A DNA stretch of 64,000 bases from Glaciecola sp947496235 (lineage in GTDB: Bacteria > Pseudomonadota > Gammaproteobacteria > Enterobacterales > Alteromonadaceae), in NCBI RefSeq assembly GCF_050306235.1, contig NZ_JBLWFH010000003.1, positions 372,001 to 436,000 of the forward strand, written 5' to 3'. The translations under genes were made by a program, and so were the position numbers. The notes under the pieces are model-generated. The model saw nothing but the letters and a program-made list of their open reading frames with translations, was not told where the DNA came from and searched no databases. Below are positions 55,437-62,568 of the stretch, piece after piece (within the stretch, counting starts at the first letter, position 1; each line of letters starts with the position of its first letter).

Positions 55437-55624
55437 TTGTAAAAAAGAAATTTTTTTAATATTTTCACTTTTTAATAATGAAATTTAATAAACTAAATAC
55501 TAATTTAATATTCAATGGTAAGTTTCTATTTGTAACTTATATATAAATAATTCAATGTGTTACGCAAAATAAACAATATGAAAATTAATTGTTACATTAA
55601 TGTATTTTTCTATGGCGTAAAAAG

Positions 55625-55667
55625 TTGACAATTCATTAATAAATAATCATTATGCTACCGGTAGCAT
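55625..55667 (+). promoter_or_regulatory. GH105-GH28 promoter with LacI-type operator 6
   Basis: TTGACA (55625-55630) and CATTAT (55648-55653) are 17 bp apart. The perfect 16-bp palindrome ATGCTACCGGTAGCAT (55652-55667) starts at the end of the -10 box and covers the start of transcription. Confidence 0.73.
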
Positions 55668-55701
55668 TTAGCAATTATTTTAATTAGAAAAGGATATAGA
55701 A

Positions 55702-56892
55702 ATGGCTTTTAAGTATTTACGTACTTTTGTAACCATATGCACTCTAGTTACATCAGTATTCGCCTATTCTTCTACACCACTAGATAACACACAACCATGG
55801 CACGTTAGAATGGTTGAATCAGAGATGGTGAGGTTTCCTGAGGCCTGGCAAATTGATTGGGACGAAGCCCCTTATTGGGACTATGTTCACGGTTTAGATT
55901 TACTTGCAATCTCTAAAGTGTACGAAAAAACGCGCGACGTTCGCTATTTGAATTATATTCTTGGTTACTATGATTTATTAATTGATGATCAAGGCAATAT
56001 AAAGACCTATGAAGTCGAAAAATATAATATAGATATGATTAATCCCGGTAAATTACTGTTTTTCTTATATGAAGAAACTGGGAAAGAAAAATTCATAAAA
56101 GCAGCCCATATACTAAGACAGCAACTAGTCGATCACCCAAGAACCAAGCAAGGTGGATTTTGGCATAAGAAACGCTATCCAAACCAAATGTGGCTTGATG
56201 GTTTATACATGGGCGCGCCCTTCTACGCTGAATATATAATGCGCTATGGCGACATTGCAGAATTAGCAGACGTGTTTAAGCAATTCGAATTAATAGAAGC
56301 TAATTTATATGATGAAAAAACTGGGCTTCCTCGTCATGGTTGGGACGCATCGAAAGAACAAGCTTGGGCTGATAAAGAGACAGGACTGTCTGCGCATCAT
56401 TGGTCTCGTTCTCTAGGTTGGTATGCCATGGCTATGGTTGATGTATTGGAGATTGTGCCTACTCAGCATGCCAAAACACAATGGTTACAAGGGCGTTTTC
56501 AGAAATTCATTGATGCTGCGCTGAAATATCAACATACATCAGGCACTTGGTATCAAGTGACCGACCTAGGTGAACGAGAAGGGAATTATTTAGAAGCCTC
56601 AGGCACAGCTATGTTGACTTACTCAATTGCTAAAGGTGTTAAATTAGGACTACTACCTACATCATATCGACAATACGCTGAAAAAGCCTTTGCTGGTATG
56701 ATCGATCAGATGATAAGTGTAGATCCTGAAACCAATGTGGTCACTCTAGAAAAAGTCTGCCGCGTAGCTGGTCTTGGAGGAAACCCATACCGAGATGGGT
56801 CGTTTGAATATTATTTGAGTGAGCCTATCACACCGAACGATCCCAAAGGCGTTGGGCCTTTTATTCTAGCTGCTTACTATTTAAATAAATAA
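55702..56892 (+). CDS. Glycoside hydrolase family 105, unsaturated galacturonyl/rhamnogalacturonyl hydrolase
   Basis: A 396-residue enzyme with a signal peptide (to about FAYS) that removes the 4,5-unsaturated uronate from the end of lyase products. The (alpha/alpha)6 pattern and the blocks WDYVHGLDLLA, YNIDMINPGKLLFFLYE and the catalytic aspartate D166 in MWLDGLYMG are as in YteR/RhiN-type enzymes, as are HHWSRSLGWYAMAMVD and GSFEYYLSEPI near the end. It starts the operon with the GH28 gene (12-bp gap) and provides monomers for the galacturonate pathway. Confidence 0.9.
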   Translation: MAFKYLRTFVTICTLVTSVFAYSSTPLDNTQPWHVRMVESEMVRFPEAWQIDWDEAPYWDYVHGLDLLAISKVYEKTRDVRYLNYILGYYDLLIDDQGNIKTYEVEKYNIDMINPGKLLFFLYEETGKEKFIKAAHILRQQLVDHPRTKQGGFWHKKRYPNQMWLDGLYMGAPFYAEYIMRYGDIAELADVFKQFELIEANLYDEKTGLPRHGWDASKEQAWADKETGLSAHHWSRSLGWYAMAMVDVLEIVPTQHAKTQWLQGRFQKFIDAALKYQHTSGTWYQVTDLGEREGNYLEASGTAMLTYSIAKGVKLGLLPTSYRQYAEKAFAGMIDQMISVDPETNVVTLEKVCRVAGLGGNPYRDGSFEYYLSEPITPNDPKGVGPFILAAYYLNK

Positions 56893-56904
56893 GAGTAACT
56901 ATTC

Positions 56905-58344
56905 ATGAGTAATCAAATAGGTAGAAGGCAATTTTTAAAATATGGCGCGGCTAGTTTGGCCGCAGTTCCCTTTCTCTCAGTAATAGGCTGCAGTCAAGCA
57001 GTCAATCCTGTAGCAACTACGACAAATGATTGGGATCAAGAAATTGCGAATATCAAAGCGCGAATTAAACAGCCTGTTTTTCCTTCCCGCCAAGTGCAAC
57101 TTACAGATTATGGTGTGCAGCCTAATTCACAGCAAGATGTAGGTGATGCTATAAGGCAGGCCATTGAAGAATTATCCTCTCAAGGTGGAGGCACTTTATT
57201 GATACCCGAAGGAAAGTTCTTCATTAAAGGGCCGGTGCATCTAAAATCCAATATTAACTTTCATTTGGCCGAAGGTGCTATTTTAGAGTTTTCAACTGAC
57301 CCCGATGATTATAAACCTTATGTATATACCCGATGGGAAGGAACAGAGCTTATTGGCTATTCACCGTTGATCTATGCGTTCGAACAAGAAAATATTGCGA
57401 TCACGGGTAAAGGAACTCTTGACGGCGGGGCCAGTGAAGATAACTGGTGGCCTTGGAAAGGAAAGTGGAAAGAAGCGCAATGGGGCGACCACCCTAAATT
57501 CAATCAAAAATATACTCGTGATGCTATTCAACGGATGGCTGAGGACGGTGTGGCTGTTGAAGAGCGCGTGTTTGAAGATAACTATTTAAGACCTCCCTTT
57601 ATTCAACCTTATCGCTGTAGAAATGTTTGGATTGAAGGTGTAACCATTAATCGCTCACCATTCTGGTTGGTCAACCCGGTCCTATGTAAAAATGTCATCG
57701 TCGATGGTATTCACTGTGAAAGCTTTGGTCCTAACTCTGATGGCTGTGATCCCGAGTCTTGTACCGACGTGCTAATTCAAAATTGTATTTTCGATACAGG
57801 AGATGACTGCATAGCCATTAAATCTGGTCGAAATGCTGACGGAAGACGAGTCAATCAACCCTGTGAAAATATCATCATTGAAAACTGCCAAATGAAAGCT
57901 GGCCATGGCGGTATTGTAATCGGTAGTGAAATCTCTGGCGGTGTGCGTAATCTGTATGCCCAAGACTGTGTAATGAGCAGTCCTGTGCTTGATAGAGGCA
58001 TTAGAATTAAAACCAACAGCATACGCGGTGGACATTTATCCAACTTAAATTATCGAAATATCGATATCGGTCAGGTGAAAGACGCCATAGTGGTGAATTT
58101 TCATTATGAAGAAGGCGATGTTGGGAAATTTCCACCTAAGCTTGAAAATATTCGTATTGATAACTTACATGTGAAAAATGCCAAAAGAGCTTTTATGATG
58201 CGTGGTTATGACCATACGCCTATCACTGGGTTAAGTTTGACTAACATAACCATTGAAAATGTGGAAAAGCCGTCGATTATTGAAAATGTGACTAAGGTTA
58301 CCCAATCTAATATTTTGATCGAAAATAAAAACGTCAGTATTTAG
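56905..58344 (+). CDS. Glycoside hydrolase family 28 polygalacturonase-like, Tat-exported
   Basis: A 479-residue right-handed beta-helix enzyme that hydrolyses polygalacturonate or related oligogalacturonides. A twin-arginine signal (GRRQFLKYGAASL, R7-R8) is followed by a lipobox-like VIGC, so it may be a Tat-exported lipoprotein. Catalytic GH28 motifs are complete: NSDG with D279, DTGDD with D300 and D301, GHG at 333-335, and RIK with R367 and K369. It is co-transcribed with GH105 and ends in a strong terminator. Confidence 0.91.
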   Translation: MSNQIGRRQFLKYGAASLAAVPFLSVIGCSQAVNPVATTTNDWDQEIANIKARIKQPVFPSRQVQLTDYGVQPNSQQDVGDAIRQAIEELSSQGGGTLLIPEGKFFIKGPVHLKSNINFHLAEGAILEFSTDPDDYKPYVYTRWEGTELIGYSPLIYAFEQENIAITGKGTLDGGASEDNWWPWKGKWKEAQWGDHPKFNQKYTRDAIQRMAEDGVAVEERVFEDNYLRPPFIQPYRCRNVWIEGVTINRSPFWLVNPVLCKNVIVDGIHCESFGPNSDGCDPESCTDVLIQNCIFDTGDDCIAIKSGRNADGRRVNQPCENIIIENCQMKAGHGGIVIGSEISGGVRNLYAQDCVMSSPVLDRGIRIKTNSIRGGHLSNLNYRNIDIGQVKDAIVVNFHYEEGDVGKFPPKLENIRIDNLHVKNAKRAFMMRGYDHTPITGLSLTNITIENVEKPSIIENVTKVTQSNILIENKNVSI

Positions 58345-58357
58345 AGCTCCAATAAAA

Positions 58358-58385
58358 ATAGGGAAAGGTGCTACCCTTTCCCTAT
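58358..58385. terminator. Terminator after the GH28 gene
   Basis: An 11-bp stem ATAGGGAAAGG / CCTTTCCCTAT with a six-base loop lies 14 bp after the GH28 stop. It also lies just before the end of the minus-strand small gene and so can work for both. Confidence 0.82.
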
Positions 58386-58388
58386 TAC

Positions 58389-58553
58389 TCATGCATAAGT
58401 ATTGATGTTATATCCAGAACTTCCGACAGGCGCGATAACTGCAGATTCTAAAAGTTGCAATACCGCTTGGCCTTCCTGTTTTTGTTGGTTATTCGACATC
58501 TGTGCCGTTTTAACATCGAGTGCATACGCAAGGTTGCTACCTTGAATATCCAT
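58389..58553 (-). CDS. Small YjfB-like putative motility protein
   Basis: A protein of about 54 residues if it starts at ATG 58553 (MDIQGSNLAYALDVKTAQ), a better start than the ATG at 58610. The alternating helix and the Gly-rich end with INTYA recall the short YjfB-type putative motility proteins, but the similarity is weak. It is the only small gene here on the minus strand and is divergent from the next. Confidence 0.4.
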   Translation of the reverse strand: MDIQGSNLAYALDVKTAQMSNNQQKQEGQAVLQLLESAVIAPVGSSGYNINTYA

Positions 58554-58624
58554 ACTTTTTTCCTTAATTGCTTGTAGCAATAAGTAAAAGTAGGCAAAAT
58601 TGCCCACCATTAAATAGTATCGAC

Positions 58625-58945
58625 ATGATAGCCGAAAATATGAACAATCTTATTGACGCGTTCAATGACAATTTACAAATTGCTTATCGAAAAGCGGTGG
58701 ATGCAGACAATAATTTAGATAAGCTGCAAAAAGACGGTAAGGGCAAGTTTGCCGCTATATTTCCTGATGACTCGCCATTTGAAACCTCAAGCAAACGCTT
58801 TATTCCTTATGTACAAGAAATTGCTTCAGATGTTGAACAGTTGCAGCAATTAAGCGAACAAGAAATAAAAGCAGCGCTTCCAGAAACGGTGAAAAAACTA
58901 GAGCTCTTGTTAGCAACCTTGGTTAAATTTAAAACCAGTGTTTAA
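58625..58945 (+). CDS. Conserved helical protein of unknown function
   Basis: A protein of about 106 residues with mostly helix (MIAENMNNLIDAFNDNLQIAYRK, KFAAIFPDDSPFETSSKRF, KALLPETVKK-type end). ATG at 58625 is chosen; 58640 is possible. No signal peptide or known motif. It is followed by a terminator shared with the TraB/GumN gene. I do not recognise a family. Confidence 0.5.
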   Translation: MIAENMNNLIDAFNDNLQIAYRKAVDADNNLDKLQKDGKGKFAAIFPDDSPFETSSKRFIPYVQEIASDVEQLQQLSEQEIKAALPETVKKLELLLATLVKFKTSV

Positions 58946-59015
58946 TGCCTTGGCACTCGCTGTAAGTCAGTTTGCATAAAACAGATAGCCTAACTAGATT
59001 AAAATAGACATAAAA

Positions 59016-59042
59016 AAATCCCCAATATCTAATTGGGGATTT
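59016..59042. terminator. Bidirectional terminator
   Basis: The arms AAATCCCCAAT and ATTGGGGATTT with loop ATCTA form a stem flanked by A7 on the left. On the minus strand that becomes a strong T-run, so it best serves the TraB/GumN gene; it also closes the gene at 58625. Confidence 0.82.
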
Positions 59043-59071
59043 AACTCTTCATTCGGTTCTCTAAAGTGATT

Positions 59072-59947
59072 CTAAGGAGTAAATTTCTCTACCTTATAGC
59101 CATCTTGTTCTAGCAAATGAATTAACCCATCTTCACCTGCAAGATGAAGAGCACCTACTAGTACAAATTCTACATCATCATCTTTTAGCATATTGACGAT
59201 TTGCGGATACCAAGCATTGTTGCGATCGACCATTATGTTTTGATACACCTTTGGATATTCATCTATCCATGAATCCATACCTGCGGCAAAAAGACCACTT
59301 AAATCACCTTTCCTCCAAGCCTCGTGAAGAGACAAGATCATCTCGTCACCTTTACTGACATCTTCTAAGGTGTATTTGATAAGTGCATCAGGGTCCATGT
59401 CATTAAATCCTTTAATAAGATCTAACTGAGATTCAACAGACTCTAACCAACCTATATGCTTTTTATTTTCAGTTGCTTTGTTGAAGAAAAAATCGTCGAC
59501 ACCAGGTTGGGTGAAACCTCTAAGTTGAAACTCAGTAATAGTAAGTACTAGCATAGCACCAGCAGGTCTTAGTGCTTGAATCTGGGCAGCAGGAATACCC
59601 CGACTATCCAAGTAAGTCTGTAATTGAGTTTGCACTTCTGGAGATAACTGAGCATTCAAGGTTTGTCCTTGCGGTTGCAAAATCACTGGCAAGGTTTGTT
59701 GCTGAAACTCTGGCGAGTTCAAAGCTGCAATGTCAGTTTCAAAATACACTTCTTTTGCTTGTTCAAATGCTTCTTGATAAGGGGAAGCTAGAGGATAATC
59801 ATCTGCAGTTAAAATATGAATAGTTCCTCCAAGATAAAGAAACTTATCACCCTTACTAACTTTATAAACCGAAGAAGCATTGGAAATAAATGCTGTTAGC
59901 AGTAGCACCAAAGCGGTTAAAAACTTGAATCTTGTTACTTGCATCAT
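59072..59947 (-). CDS. TraB/GumN family protein
   Basis: A 291-residue protein with a signal peptide (MMQVTRFKFLTALVLLLTAFISNAS) and the TraB/GumN hallmarks: the YLGGTIHIL motif near residue 40, a glutamate-containing YFETDI segment, and the VGALHLAGEDGL motif near the C-terminus. The family contains plasmid-gene-related and exopolysaccharide-related members proposed to be metallopeptidase-like; the exact activity here is unknown. AAGGA precedes the ATG. It lies 17 bp downstream of the 423-residue gene and is probably co-transcribed with it. Confidence 0.82.
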   Translation of the reverse strand: MMQVTRFKFLTALVLLLTAFISNASSVYKVSKGDKFLYLGGTIHILTADDYPLASPYQEAFEQAKEVYFETDIAALNSPEFQQQTLPVILQPQGQTLNAQLSPEVQTQLQTYLDSRGIPAAQIQALRPAGAMLVLTITEFQLRGFTQPGVDDFFFNKATENKKHIGWLESVESQLDLIKGFNDMDPDALIKYTLEDVSKGDEMILSLHEAWRKGDLSGLFAAGMDSWIDEYPKVYQNIMVDRNNAWYPQIVNMLKDDDVEFVLVGALHLAGEDGLIHLLEQDGYKVEKFTP

Positions 59948-59964
59948 TGTGTCCTTATTTGCAA

Positions 59965-61236
59965 TTAATGAGAAATAGGCAGGGCGTCAATTCTCCCTTG
60001 AATTACCTTGACTACTTTTTGATATGTCTCACTGTCAACACTACCATATTTTTGTATAAATGCTTGCTTTGACAGGCCTTCATCTAAATTATTAATTTGT
60101 GGAAAGTAGGCATTTTCATCATCAAACGCGATAATAATATCCTGAATGCTCTCTGCCAATTCGGGAGTTACCGCTAGTGACGCAAAATGCGCGCCGGCCA
60201 TGTCAGCTGACAAGTCTACAAAGCTATATCCAGACCCGCCCTGACCTCTGTCCATAAGCTCTTTAAATTCGCCGACGGCAATACTAAACCCTTGTTGCGA
60301 TAGAAGTTTGATTGCCGCTGAAAATATAAAATGCAAACTTAAATCATGACGCCCAGCTAGCGTGGTTCCTTTATCAACTGTAGGTATTACCCCGCCCATA
60401 GTTTCGCTTAAATTTCCTACTGTCCTAGCAAACCTTCGATGCCCTGCATAGGCTGATAAAGCCATTATAGCTGCTTCGTTTTCTAGTACCGGATCGCCAT
60501 TTTGGCTATACACCTTGGCTTCTTTCATTAATTCCACTAAATAATAGTTTAGTGAATTACGATTTTCAGGGTTTGGTGGTAATTGATCTAAAAAGAAAAG
60601 ATACCCCATGACTCTTTGTTTAAATATGTTGCTGCGTTCATCTTCCCCGCTAGTATCGACCTTCTTAAATTCTGACAATAATGATAGTAAAGGTTTGAGT
60701 GAAACAATTGCCGTTTTATCAATAACCTGAACAGCTTCAATTGTATCTAAAGCGACACTGGCAACATCACTTTGGGTATACCTATTAGCGATTATTTCAG
60801 TCAACCATAGTGCCAACCCGCCTGGAACATGGACTTGACCAACACTGACCGACCTTAAATTAAAACCTTCACCTTCGACAACTTCAGCGTAGAGATTAAA
60901 GTACAAGCCACCAAATAACTCTGTAAATTGATAGGTTGCAGCAATCATTATGTGGTCACTTCGAAAATCTACGATCGCTCTGGCTTCTGGATAGGCCCGT
61001 TGTAAAAACCCAGCTAAGCTCGTTGCTTGACTCTGGGTAATTTTAATTTGATGGTTGTTTTTTCTTTTAATGATGGCTTGTCTGGATTCATATAGTAATT
61101 GATTAACAGAATCAGCATCATTTAATTGTCGGCCGCCATCTGCACTCACTGAACCCGAGAAATCGACAGATAGAAAAACCAGTATTAGTACTAAAACAAG
61201 TACTATCAGTAAGCTAACTTTAACTTTTTGCCACAT
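59965..61236 (-). CDS. Membrane-anchored protein of unknown function, formerly next to parE
   Basis: A 423-residue protein with one N-terminal helix (VKVSLLIVLVLVLILVFLSVDFSG) and a large extracytoplasmic part. Conserved-looking segments include VPGGLALWLTEIIANRY, GYLFFLDQLPPNPENR, GRHDLSLHFIFSAAI and SGYSFVDLSADMAGAHFA; no catalytic motif is clear. If the mini Tn7-like insertion is removed, its ATG lies only four bases behind the parE stop (TGA, TTAA, ATG), so it was originally the second gene of a parE operon and translationally coupled. The insertion now supplies its upstream sequence, which lacks a strong ribosome-binding site. Confidence 0.7.
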   Translation of the reverse strand: MWQKVKVSLLIVLVLVLILVFLSVDFSGSVSADGGRQLNDADSVNQLLYESRQAIIKRKNNHQIKITQSQATSLAGFLQRAYPEARAIVDFRSDHIMIAATYQFTELFGGLYFNLYAEVVEGEGFNLRSVSVGQVHVPGGLALWLTEIIANRYTQSDVASVALDTIEAVQVIDKTAIVSLKPLLSLLSEFKKVDTSGEDERSNIFKQRVMGYLFFLDQLPPNPENRNSLNYYLVELMKEAKVYSQNGDPVLENEAAIMALSAYAGHRRFARTVGNLSETMGGVIPTVDKGTTLAGRHDLSLHFIFSAAIKLLSQQGFSIAVGEFKELMDRGQGGSGYSFVDLSADMAGAHFASLAVTPELAESIQDIIIAFDDENAYFPQINNLDEGLSKQAFIQKYGSVDSETYQKVVKVIQGRIDALPISH

Positions 61237-61239
61237 TTA

Positions 61240-61244
61240 ATCAA
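61240..61244. repeat. Left target site duplication ATCAA
   Basis: The five bases ATCAA directly before the terminal TGT match the five bases directly after the right end (62564-62568), the duplication length of Tn7-like transposition. Confidence 0.8.
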
Positions 61245-61377
61245 TGTCCGTTAAATCATAAATTGACAACGAACATTCCGTCGAAGCCTCTTGAAATGGT
61301 ATTGAGTATTTTCCTTGGATTTTCTTTATTAATCATAAATTGACAACCATTCACTAAAATAAACCATAAAATGACAA
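61245..61377 (+). repeat. Left end of the mini Tn7-like element with three spaced repeats
   Basis: The tip TGTCCGTTAA is followed by repeats ATCATAAATTGACAA (61255-61269), the same 15 bases again (61332-61346) and ACCATAAAATGACAA (61363-61377). Spacings of 77 and 31 bp resemble the three separated TnsB sites of a Tn7 left end. Confidence 0.82.
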
Positions 61378-61597
61378 TTTTTTCTAATATACAAAACAAT
61401 AAAAGGAAACCTAAGGGTGTTTGCGCAATGATAAATGACCTGTTAGTTATCAACAATAGATTTCAGGCATTAATTAATTTTGAATACGAATTACGATAAA
61501 AGTTCGCGGCACTTTTTTATAAATGTTGTGTGAACGCGGTATTGGTGTGTGAATAAATTTTTTAAGTCCACCTACCAGCAAAAAATATCAGGAACAT

Positions 61598-62098
61598 TTA
61601 AAATATCGATGACCAGTCCCCAGCTAAGAGGTTTACAAAGCCGAAAATTATCGCTAAGAGAGCGCAAAATATCGAAAAGATTCGAAAAATCCAACTAATT
61701 GTTTCTAATGTTGATGAGGAGAATTCAAGCTCACGAAAGTTAGCAAAAAAAGCAGCGGCGAAATAACTTAGAAATAGTAGAAAGATTCCAATATATCGGT
61801 TCCAATTCATATGCATTGATTCAGCAATCACAATTGGAATTAAAAAGATTGTGAAGAATAAGGAAGAATATCTGAATATTCTCTTGTCTTCAGTCACAAA
61901 CTTCGTGATGTTCTTGGTTGAAAGATAGAGCATTTCTTCTCCGCCCGCATAAAACAATAAAGCAAAGCAAGCCGAACCAATGTAAAACAATACGCTCCTA
62001 AACCTAAACTCACTATTTCCAAGAAAGTAAAATGTAAATACGATAATACCGCCCAAATAAAAACGGGCAGGAGCAAGGACAAAAAGAAATATTGCCAA
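61598..62098 (-). CDS. Cargo: multi-helix membrane protein of unknown function
   Basis: A 166-residue very hydrophobic protein with about five transmembrane helices, the charged loop TKNITKFVTEDKRIFR near the middle, and no known motif. The start is a TTG at 62098; an ATG at 62121 opens another frame (MSDNFGISWQYFFLSLLLP) that overlaps and ends at 61894, so the true start may involve a frameshift near 62030 or coupling. It is the larger gene inside the mini Tn7-like element; its function, whether anti-phage, transport or neutral, is unknown. Confidence 0.5.
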   Translation of the reverse strand: MAIFLFVLAPARFYLGGIIVFTFYFLGNSEFRFRSVLFYIGSACFALLFYAGGEEMLYLSTKNITKFVTEDKRIFRYSSLFFTIFLIPIVIAESMHMNWNRYIGIFLLFLSYFAAAFFANFRELEFSSSTLETISWIFRIFSIFCALLAIIFGFVNLLAGDWSSIF

Positions 62099-62133
62099 GA
62101 TATTCCGAAATTATCGCTCATTAATTCCCGACT

Positions 62134-62295
62134 TTAGCTTTTACTATAATAGAGATAGCTATTGCCATTGGCTGCTATCATTTGATTTGCCAAATTATAA
62201 CTCATGCTGAAATAACTATTGTGCTTGATATTGCCCAATACCTCATAGGAAACAGTACTATTGCCTGCTTTACTTTTGCCATAGGTGTTTTTAAT
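62134..62295 (-). pseudogene. In-frame open stretch after the amber stop of the small cargo gene
   Basis: The 53 codons after the TAG (62296-62298) of the small cargo gene stay open in the same frame to a TAA and encode Ser/Asn/Tyr-rich sequence (NSTVSYEVLGNIKHNSYF and so on). It may be the lost C-terminal part of that gene separated by a nonsense mutation, or chance in AT-rich DNA. Confidence 0.25.
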
Positions 62296-62496
62296 CTAAC
62301 TCTGTTCTTCGTTGTTTTCTGATGTTATTGTTTGCGACCAATCGAAAACGAAAAACCCAATTCCAACGAATATCCCAGCCATGTATGGATAAACACTCTG
62401 TGGGATTAAAATACCTATTGCTATTTGAATGATAATAAAGAATATAACCACCAAAAATGATAGCATTTTCTTTTTCAATCGCTTTTGGTTTGGCAT
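62296..62496 (-). CDS. Cargo: small two-helix membrane protein
   Basis: A 66-residue protein from ATG 62496 (MPNQKRLKKKMLS) with two transmembrane helices (FLVVIFFIIIQIAIGILI and YPYMAGIFVGIGFFVFDW) and an acidic tail. Its start codon abuts the innermost right-end repeat (62496-62510), so expression may be driven from the element's own end. A TTG six bases upstream is also possible. No family recognised. The frame stays open past its amber stop (see the entry at 62134). Confidence 0.45.
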   Translation of the reverse strand: MPNQKRLKKKMLSFLVVIFFIIIQIAIGILIPQSVYPYMAGIFVGIGFFVFDWSQTITSENNEEQS

Positions 62497-62563
62497 TGTC
62501 AACTTATGCTTAAATCCTTGTCAGCTTATGGTTTACCATTGTCAATTTATGGTTTAATCACCA
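62496..62563 (-). repeat. Right end of the mini Tn7-like element with three packed repeats
   Basis: On the minus strand the tip TGGTGATTAA is followed by ACCATAAATTGACAA (62539-62553), ACCATAAGCTGACAA (62518-62532) and AGCATAAGTTGACAA (62496-62510). Spacing is 21-22 bp, like the packed TnsB sites of a Tn7 right end. TGG in place of TGT is a deviation at the very tip. Confidence 0.82.
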
Positions 62564-62568
62564 ATCAA
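62564..62568. repeat. Right target site duplication ATCAA
   Basis: ATCAA identical to 61240-61244. It overlaps the parE stop codon (TCA on the plus strand at 62565-62567), so the insertion left parE intact. Confidence 0.8.

Larger units (their letters stand above)
55097..55701. other. Regulatory intergenic region, 605 bp, with two operators
   Basis: It separates the TonB receptor (-) from the GH105 gene (+). It holds operators 5 and 6 with their promoters and otherwise very AT-rich sequence with no gene visible. Confidence 0.6.
61245..62563. mobile_element. Mini Tn7-like (non-autonomous) element inserted at the 3' end of parE
   Basis: A 1319-bp element bounded by TGT on the left and by TGG (minus strand) on the right, with ATCAA on both sides. 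Three copies of a TMATAAATTGACAA-type repeat lie inside each end in inverted orientation: left at 61255, 61332 and 61363 (spread), right at 62539, 62518 and 62496 (adjacent, 21-22 bp apart). The first repeat begins 10 bases from each tip. Spread sites at one end, packed sites at the other, and the packed end nearest to the target gene are the layout of Tn7. The parE 3' end is the insertion point. No tnsA, tnsB, tnsC, tniQ or CRISPR-Cas gene is inside, so it must be mobilised in trans or be immobile. Cargo: two small membrane-protein genes. Confidence 0.85.

Noticed and set aside
61428..61499. A 23-codon frame (MINDLLVINNRF...) inside the left end of the mini element
   Set aside because: Very short, no good ribosome-binding site, no recognisable family.
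61894..62121. 75-codon frame from ATG 62121 as a separate gene
   Set aside because: It overlaps the longer membrane-protein frame for most of its length; kept only as a possible frameshifted start.
61245..62563. The TMATAAATTGACAA repeats as a CRISPR array
   Set aside because: They are only three per end, inverted between ends and irregularly spaced at the left, with no equal spacers; they fit transposase-binding sites.
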